Assembly: GCA_949825025.1 (NCBI GenBank)
Contig: OX463778.1
Span: 3,486,501-3,550,500, forward strand
Direction: 5' to 3'
Length of the DNA: 64,000 bases
Source: Siphlonurus alternatus
Lineage: Eukaryota > Arthropoda > Insecta > Ephemeroptera > Siphlonuridae
A model generated the notes under the pieces. It was not told the DNA's origin, did no database searches, and saw nothing but the letters and a program-made list of their open reading frames with translations. This document shows positions 56,952 to 64,000 of this stretch, one piece after another. Every line of letters starts with the position of its first letter. Position 1 is the stretch's first letter. The translations under genes and the position numbers were made by a program.

Positions 56952-57390
56952 ATGAGTTTTTTAAGGAATATGTGTGGTAAAACTAGGATGGATAGAGTGA
57001 GAAACACATGGGTGATGAATGAGTGTGGAGTGAAAGAAAGCGTAATTGACAAGTATGAACGAAGTACACTACGTTGGTTTGGACATGTTGAGAGAATGGG
57101 TGATGAACGAATTGCAAAACAGGTGTTTAAAGGTAGTGTACAAGGCATGAAAGGATTAGGTAGACCTAAAAAGGTTTGGTTGGATGTGATTGCAGAATGT
57201 TTGAAGAACAGAAGTGTTAAAAAAAGTACACAGTGTAATAGAGAGTGCAGAAGGCAAAAGAGTGTTATGAGTATTTCTGAAGCAAGTGGAGTATGCAAGA
57301 ATCGAGTGCTTTGGAGGGCAATTTGTAGACAGCCGAGGTAATAATGCTGCTGGCTTACCCCGTAAAGGGATATGGCGTCATGTTATGTTA
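56952..57390 (+). mobile_element. LINE (non-LTR retrotransposon) 3' fragment with C-terminal RT tail
   Basis: An open frame of 129 codons (56952-57341) contains YERSTLRWFGHVERMGDER, then VQGMKGLGRPKKVWLDVI, the pattern found C-terminal to the reverse transcriptase of many invertebrate LINEs (RWFGHVxRM ... GRPxKxWxD). The RT catalytic part is absent, so it is 5'-truncated. After the stop comes GGTAATAATGCTGCTGGC and then CGTAAAGGGATATGGCGTC, also seen in variant form at 44171-44214. The protein tail has no stop or frameshift over its length, so the insertion may be fairly young. Confidence 0.75.
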
Positions 57391-58132
57391 CGTGTAATGT
57401 ACTAGAAAATCAACATATTCCTTCTAATTTTGTGCATTTCTTTGACGTAAAAAAAAAAAATAAAATAAAAAAAAAATGAGAATTTGCTCTTGTGCCTTAA
57501 TATAATGTGTTAAAATTAATTTTTATTTACCTTTTACTGTTATACATAACATTATATAGATGAAAAAAAATGTGCATTTACTATAATACATAACATTATT
57601 ATTATTTTTTTTTTTTATCAGATATTTCAGTTATTTATCACTCGCTGATGACCCAGCTGCACGAGTGTGAGCTGAAGTATGAGCACACCATGGCGAAGAG
57701 GTGCTACATGGCTCCTGTGCTCCTCCAGTACTACATAACGGCCACCAGCATTGGTAACATTGGCCCCGCTGATAAGGATGAGCACTGTTGTGGAGGGACT
57801 GTGCGCTACATGTGGCTCCTCGCAAGTTCCTCCAGTACTCCCACAGCTACAGCATTGTGGGTTTCTGTTAAACATTGTTTGATTTTTACTGTAATAATAT
57901 TGTTTTTTTAATCTCCAGTGAAACTTGAATTTGGTGTAAGTAAAATTTCATTATCATTATATAATTAATTATAATTAATAAACATAATATATAAAAAAAT
58001 ATTACTAAAATATAATGATAATGAAATTTGGCTATACCAACAAAATGCATGTACATCCAGCTATATATCTGAAGCAAAAATGTGTTCAGTTTAAGGTTTT
58101 GCTGTGTGTTAATTAGCTAAATTTTCTCATGC

Positions 58133-58602
58133 AATGGGCTTACGGGGTGTCATTTTTTTACTGGCTCAATCAAAAGAGGAGGTCGAAAGATATCCCTTAG
58201 ATTTTTTTGCGATCTTTTTAAGCACTGCATCATACCTAGAATGGAGATTAAAAATGTTCCTTGACCTGGAGGCTTTATCCGCAACGCCTATGACGTCATT
58301 ACATTCTTTGGGTCAACTATATAATGTTTCTAAACAAACACGTTGCTATGGAAACAAATGATTATTTTTAATAATATAATAAACAAACAAGAATGCACTA
58401 ATTTTTTACAAGTGTTATATAGTTGAACCAAAGAATGTAGTGACGTCATAGGCGTTGCGGATGGAGCCTCCAGGTCAAGAGACATTTTTAATCTCCATTC
58501 TAGGTATGATGCAGTGCTAAAAAAATCGCAAAAAAATCTAAGGGTTATTTTTCGACCTCTTTTGATTGAGCCAGTAAAAAAATTACACCCCGTAAGCCCA
58601 TT
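58133..58602. mobile_element. Foldback element, AATGGGCTTACGGGGTGT ends
   Basis: About 470 bp with inverted ends AATGGGCTTACGGGGTGT. Arms include GGCTCAATCAAAAGAGGAGG and ACCTAGAATGGAGATTAAAA; TGACGTCA occurs once in each arm (58291, 58441). Open frames on both strands here are products of the palindrome, not genes. Confidence 0.8.
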
Positions 58603-58681
58603 ATCCCACTGTATTACTTGAATTGTGTCTGTTGGTAAAAAATGCAAAGTTTAAATATCATATACTGTAATTATATATGTT

Positions 58682-58779
58682 AAGGGGAAAAAAGGTAACA
58701 GGCTCAATGTTAAAAAAAAATCCCACACATTATGAAATTATGACAAGAATTTAAAATGTTCTCTACATCCCCTCTATTA
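58682..58779. mobile_element. Left fragment of TTAA-type foldback, split by the giant palindrome
   Basis: Begins TTAAGGGGAAAAAAGGTAAC and includes AATCCCACACAT and ATGTTCTCTACATCCCCTC, the left arm of the family seen at 25463 and 33419. It stops exactly where the giant foldback begins. Confidence 0.7.
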
Positions 58780-59929
58780 GGCGAGGAAACGATGGAGAAA
58801 TTTTAAGAGTAACTGGCAAGTGGCGTTCTACAGGCTGGATTGATTTTTAATCGATAATAAGTATATTTAGGAGTTCCCAAAAAAAAGTTGGCCAAAGTTG
58901 GCCCATGGCATCATCCCGGTTTTACGGGTTTTTTGAAAATAAGGAAAAAATTATTATCTCCAAAACCAACACACTTGCAGGAATTAAGACTACATTATTA
59001 AAATGCCCGTGCTTTAAGCTTTTTAAAAATGTAATTTTATTTTGAATACAACCAAAATTTTGTCCCGAAAATCATGTTTTTTCAAATTTGGAATTTAATT
59101 TTCTTCTCATTTTGAGAATAACTAAAAAACTTTGGGTTTTTGAGAAAAATGGTTCATCTGAATCTTGTAGCCTACATCATCACCAACATTTTGATGTATC
59201 GTACGTCTTGATTGAAAAAACCAAACTCAAAATATCGGGACGAATGTACGCTCAGGTGATGTGTTTACATGCATGTTCCTATGCTATAATGTTATAGCCA
59301 ACACCTTGTTTCAAAGCATTGAACGCTACAATATTGCACAGAATTATAATATTGATCAATTTAATAACAATTTTGGTTATGAAAATAAAAATTTCGAAAA
59401 TCCAAAAATCCGGGACACTCAAAAAACCCGAAATTTTTTTGTTATTTTTTAAAAAAACGATAAATATGCACACTAGCTCAAATTTGTGACCATTAAAAAT
59501 TATCTGCAAAAATTTCCTGAACATTAAATGCTGGTAATTTCAATTTTTTCCCTCATGGCATATTACAGTATATATTACTTATTTTATGTCACATTTTTCT
59601 TAAACAATCTTTATAATTATCATTTATAATTTTGTGCTATATATTATATATATGGTCCTCACAATATGCATAATATGCAGTATAGGTCTTTATGAATTCG
59701 ATCTGCACTAGTAGAATAATTAATTATATACATTGAACTTAATAATAATATATATAATATTTTCGTATAGAATTAAGCAAATAAACGTACACTCGAAATT
59801 TTATCATACAATATAATATATACTAACAAAATAGGGATAAATATATTATAAAATTATACTTCATCAGTCTTGTTCGATGTAATTTTTAATTTTAATTTTA
59901 ATTAAAATTATGTACAGCCACATGAGAAA

Positions 59930-59981
<52 letters not shown>

Positions 59982-61872
59982 AATTATGTGCTTTATGTTT
60001 GAAATATCTTACGGTACTATATTAAAGCGAATAATTTATTTGAATTGTACCTTGCAATTTATTTGCCTACAGTACATATAATTTTAAATTGATCCTTTAT
60101 TTTGTAATTTAGATCTTATCACATGTTATACCGTCGGATATTTTCATTTTTATTAGTGTACTAATTTCGACCTCAAAATTCAAATTCTGTGTCCAGATCT
60201 AATTGTCCAAACTAATTTTAGTATTTGAAAAAAATATACGTAATAAATATAATATACCTCGTATTCATCAGCAGAAGCACGTACACATGTCATATAGTTT
60301 GGAATTTTTTTTAACATGATGGCACAGGTCTATATTATATATCATACAACGTACGATACTGACTGTGAGTTAACATTTACTATTTATCCGCAATCTGTAA
60401 AAGAAAGTGTAATGGTTTTCATGCGTCAATTGAATTAGATCTGCATCGTAAAAACAATTAATTTAAATATTATCATGTATGCTGTATACAATGCGTTATT
60501 TTCTTTACTAATAGTATTATAGATTTGTCATGGCAGGTACGTTCAACAAATACAGCGTTCGTGTATTATATAGTTATTACTTTTACTCTTGTTAAAAATC
60601 AAATCATGAAGAATTCAAATTCAACGAATATTATTTTGAAACTGATGAATTATAAAATAATTCTAATTAAAGACACAGTTGGTACAAATTCAAATAAATT
60701 ATTCGCTTTAATATAGTACCATAAGATATTTCAAACATAAAGCACATAATTATTATTACATCTAACAAGACTGATGAAGTATAATTTTATAATATATTTA
60801 TCCCTATTTTGTTAGTATATATTATATTGTATGATAAAATTTCGAGTGTACGTTTATTTGCTTAATTCTATACGAAAATATTATATATTTATATTATTAT
60901 TAAGTTCAATGTATATAATTAATTATTCTACTAGTGTAGATCGAATTCATAAAGACCTGTACTGCATATTATGCATATTGTGAGGACCATATATATAATA
61001 TATAGCACAAAATTATAAATTATAATTATAAAGATTGTTTAAGAAAAATGTGACATAAAATAAGTAATATATACTGTAATATGCCATGAGGGAAAAAATT
61101 GAAATTACCAGCATTTAATGTTCAGGAAATTTTTGCAGATAATTTTTAATGGTCACAAATTTGAGCTAGTGTGCATATTTATCGTTTTTTTAAAAAATAA
61201 CAAAAAAATTTCGGGTTTTTTGAGTGTCCCGGATTTTTGGATTTTCGAAATTTTTATTTTCATAACCAAAATTGTTATTGAATTGATCAATATTATAATT
61301 CTGTGCAATATTGTAGCGTTCAATGCTTTGAAACAAGGTGTTGGCTATAACATTATAGCATAGGAACATGCATGTAAACACATCACCTGAGCGTACATTC
61401 GTCCCGATATTTTGAGTTTGGTTTTTTCAATCAAGACGTACGATACATCAAAATGTTGGTGATGATGTAGGCTACAAGATTCAGATGAACCATTTTTCTC
61501 AAAAACCCAAAGTTTTTTAGTTATTCTCAAAATGAGAAGAAAATTAAATTCCAAATTTGAAAAAACATGATTTTCGGGACAAAATTTTGGTTGGATTCAA
61601 AATAAAATTACATTTTTAAAAAGCTTAAAGCATGGACATTTTAATAATGTAGTCTTAATTCTTGCAAGTGTGTTGGTTTTGGAGATAATAATTTTTTCCT
61701 TATTTTCAAAAAACCCGTAAAACCGGGATGATGCCATGGGCCAACTTTGGCCAACTTTTTTTTGGGAACTCCTAAATATACCTATTATCGATTAAAAATC
61801 AATCCAGCCTGTAGAACGCCACTTGCCAGTTACTCGCTTAATTTAGCAGCTAGAGCTCTGCGCTTCCTCGCC
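58780..61872. mobile_element. Giant foldback element, 3.1 kb, arms about 1.2 kb
   Basis: Left arm 58780-60051 and right arm 60681-61872 are reverse complements at very high identity; a 69-residue and a 63-residue open frame are identical on both arms, and an 81-residue one differs at one residue. The spacer is 629 bp. Outer ends are GGCGAGGAA and its complement, flanked by TA on each side, suggesting a TA target duplication. The left arm has an extra (AAAT)n tract at 59930-59983. No transposase or other protein is recognisable. It interrupts an older foldback: one part lies at 58682-58779, the continuation at 61873-62071. Confidence 0.85.
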
Positions 61873-62429
61873 TATATCATTATATGCAGTAGCTAATTAT
61901 AAAATACACATACAAATTCGTTTTTTTTTTTTTTTTTTTTTTTTAGTTATGAATTTTTATACCTGCAGATATTTTAGCTATAAATGCCATGATAGGGGAT
62001 GAAGGGGTGAACATTTTAGTTTTATTATTATTATATTTTCACAATTTCATGTGTGGGATTTTTTTTAAATGATAATAAATAGTCCCATTTGATTAACATG
62101 TAAACCTCGATCAGCAACCTCATATATGATTCTGAATTTTTCTTGAGAGACAGTTCTTATTATAGCACCAAAAAAATTTCAAAACAATCGGACGATCCAA
62201 TTTTTTTAAATTGATTTCTTAGTTTAGGTCTCCATGGGAAAGCCCTATACTGAAAATTTAAAAAAATTGAATCGTCCGATTGTTTTGAAATTTTTTCCAC
62301 ATTTTTTTGGTTAGTAAGAACTGCCTCTAAAAAAAAAAAAAAAACAGAATTATTATGAGGTTGCTAAGGTTTACATGTTTATCACATGGGACTACAACAA
62401 TCAATGTTTCGTGTTATCTTACCCTTAAG
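61873..62429. mobile_element. Chimeric remainder of two TTAA-type foldbacks
   Basis: From 61873 to about 62071 the sequence is the right part of the GGTAACGCC-family element (ATATTTTAGCT, GATAGGGGATG, TGTGTGGGATTTTT). At about 62072 it changes to the interior of the other family (TAGTCCCATTTGATTAAC), which then runs through its palindrome to the proper end CTTACCCTTAA at 62429. With 58682-58779 this makes one chimeric unit bounded by TTAA ends. Confidence 0.7.
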
Positions 62430-62599
62430 AAAAACATAGAGAGGACTGGACGCCGCGTGACGTCACAAAAAGGACTTTCAATAATTTTTTAAAAATAGTT
62501 CCTGGGCTCAAAAAAATCTGAAAAAAATCAGGATAGCATTATAACTTTACACGCTCTATCCATTTCTGCAGTAAAAAATTTTGAGGTCGATACTCCATT
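62430..62599. mobile_element. Foldback element, TGACGTCA family, right half only
   Basis: One arm with GGACGCCGCGTGACGTCACA through to GAGGTCGATACTCCATTA; the other arm is missing. It abuts the TTAA end of the preceding element, so the break coincides with that junction. Confidence 0.75.
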
Positions 62600-62938
62600 A
62601 ATTGTAATACAGGAAAATTTAAAATTATACAGTATTATAAATCATGAAACTGTAAAATCTCCATTATTATAGGGGGAAAAATTGAAAGGCAATATTAATT
62701 TTAAATTTATCAAAGTGATATTTTAATTAATGTGAAATAAGTAAAATATATATATACTCTGGCTATTAGCTATGTGTATATATTATAATATATATTATTA
62801 GTCTTTTATTAAACACAGAAAGTGTACATATTAACAGCACTAGAAACATACATTATAGAAAAACATTACAATAGAACACATAAAACATACATACAAAACA
62901 TATATAATATATATATTACATATATAGTTCAGAAATTA

Positions 62939-63079
62939 CCCTAGTCGAAAAATAAGAGTGCTGTGATAATTTGAGCAGTAGTCAAGTAGTTGACTACTTG
63001 TTTTTAAGTAATCAACTACTTGCTTTAAGTAGTCAACCACTGCTCAAATTATCACTTGGCACTTATTTTTCGACTAGGG
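62939..63079. mobile_element. 141-bp foldback
   Basis: Ends CCCTAGTCGAAAAATAAG and complement; interior GATAATTTGAGCAGTAGTCA and repeated GTAGTCAACTACTTG-like units that can themselves pair. Noncoding. Confidence 0.8.
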
Positions 63080-63163
63080 GATCGAGTAATCAGGATCGTG
63101 GAGGAAATAGACTATAATTTATCCATATGTCAGGATTATTAATTTGATTTAATTAATTACTAT

Positions 63164-63231
<68 letters not shown>

Positions 63232-63234
63232 ATA

Positions 63235-63265
<31 letters not shown>
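63164..63265. repeat. (TA)n tract with GATA variants
   Basis: About 100 bp of TA repeat with TCTATA and GATATA interruptions toward its right end. Confidence 0.9.
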
Positions 63266-64000
63266 ATATATATCAAGTAACGTAGGTATATATATGCATA
63301 TATATATTATAAAATAAAAACAGTAAATATATTACATATTTGATCATACAGCTGTATATATATATATATATTCTGAAACGTTTGTAACTATAAATTCTTA
63401 GAGAGTAAATTAAATTTCTGTCCCTTAATTTTTACACGTGGAATATTACAAGTGTAAAAATATATTAATTAAATTCCTAAAATTATTAAAAGCGAGTCTC
63501 TTGAATATATTAATATGCAAAATTATATAAGTATTATAATACATACATTTATTTATAGTTTTTTGTTGATTGGAATTAACATAATTATGTACATTATATT
63601 CAATATACTCTGCTAATATAATTTGAATGGTTTCGTTTTATCCCTCCTAAACATTGCTTTCTGCAAATAGTTCATAAACTTTTTTACCAAGGGCAGCACT
63701 GTTGACCGGAAATGGCCGCCATTTTTGGCACACGATGAAAATGGCATTTGTTTATGTAACCCAAAATATTGAGTGCGTTTGAATTCACGGGCCAGCCCGG
63801 GCTGGCCCGGGCTGGGTAAAATGGCGGTGACCTTGGTCGCCTGGTATGAAACGTCATAATTTCGTCATAATTAGTTCCCAGTCTGTCCGCCAGGTCTCAG
63901 GCGCACTGTAGAGTCCGCCCGCGTCAGCCTGGGCCAGCCAGGAAGTGACGTTATGAGAGGAGGAAAAATGGCCGCCGGGCTGGCCCCACTTGACGACAAA

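Larger units (their letters stand above)
54713..57870 (+). pseudogene. Decayed multi-exon gene relic, family not recognised
   Basis: Three exon-like blocks with acceptor and/or donor sites hold protein-like text broken by frameshifts. 54713-54998 reads FVSQMTLISRDSVCVPPLSY... then, after two frame changes, LLAELDVSQSAASVGLALT and HRLALLSLALNYENAGMRAL. 56349-56520 reads RFTLASEHLLELLARQERG then, shifted, LWSLVKEASLPLLQADKLAK and AVVCDHFATSKLPLT. 57622 to about 57870 reads YHSLMTQLHECELKYEH..., LLQYYITATSIGNIGPADK, then shifted VAPRKFLQYSHSYSIVGF. These are leucine-rich, helical and unlike random AT-rich translation. They lie downstream of the PI4K-beta-like relic in the same orientation but do not resemble its kinase domain, so they are probably a different gene. 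No family assigned. A LINE fragment (56952-57390) is inserted between blocks 2 and 3. Confidence 0.5.
62600..64000. other. Right edge: AT-rich repeats, then a GC-rich tract
   Basis: 62600-63650 is TA-rich with one foldback (62939-63079). From about 63690 the base composition changes sharply: CpG-rich, several ATGGCCGCC/ATGGCGG motifs, and the 18-bp palindrome GGCCAGCCCGGGCTGGCC (63791-63808), with GGGCTGGCCCC again at 63977. This could be a promoter or first exon of a gene to the right, or the end of a GC-rich transposon. No start codon can be supported. Confidence 0.4.

Noticed and set aside
58134..58647. Two open frames sharing the peptide ASYLEWRLKM on opposite strands
   Set aside because: Both come from the two arms of the foldback 58133-58602, not from genes.
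59088..61554. Identical 63-81 residue open frames on both strands
   Set aside because: They are mirror images on the arms of the giant palindrome, with no similarity to known proteins and no start or splice context.

Overview
The window is eukaryotic nuclear DNA from an AT-rich invertebrate animal genome; I cannot name the phylum. The evidence is multi-exon genes with canonical GT-AG introns, animal-type gene families (neuronal-type Qa-SNARE syntaxins, CHK2, PBK/TOPK, a TP53I13/DUF3105-like family, a PI4K-beta relic), and long AT-rich introns and spacers filled with short inverted-repeat (foldback/MITE) transposons. No prokaryotic feature, CRISPR array or clear intact tRNA/rRNA gene was seen.

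Layout. (1) 1-1523, minus: first two coding exons of a syntaxin gene that runs off the left edge. (2) 4477-12050, minus: a complete nine-exon syntaxin (310 aa), a tandem paralogue in the same orientation. (3) 12692-18939 and 22512-25277, plus: two tandem seven-exon genes (277 and 307 aa) for secreted proteins of the DUF3105/TP53I13-like type, with identical exon phases and six aligned cysteines. (4) 28322-37616, plus: a complete eight-exon CHK2 checkpoint kinase (527 aa) with SQ/TQ cluster, FHA and kinase domains. (5) 45088-47297, minus: a complete three-exon PBK/TOPK kinase (335 aa) ending in a PDZ ligand. (6) 50591-57870, plus: two decayed, still intron-bearing gene relics, one clearly PI4K-beta-like (in-frame stop at a conserved Trp codon plus frameshifts), one unidentified. 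A LINE 3' fragment lies inside the second. (7) 58133-64000: a pile-up of foldback elements, including a 3.1 kb palindrome with arms of about 1.2 kb, nested in another element.

The intact genes have clean reading frames, so the lesions at 50-58 kb look biological rather than assembly noise. Several foldback families recur: TTAA-flanked (piggyBac-type) units, hAT-type units with 8-bp duplications, and a family carrying paired TGACGTCA octamers. That octamer occurs 19 times in the window, mostly inside these elements. CHK2, PBK and the TP53I13-like pair lie within about 35 kb. Their link to DNA-damage and cell-cycle control is known for the vertebrate families; a functional link here is inference only. 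Exon coordinates were read by eye from splice consensus, phase and homology.
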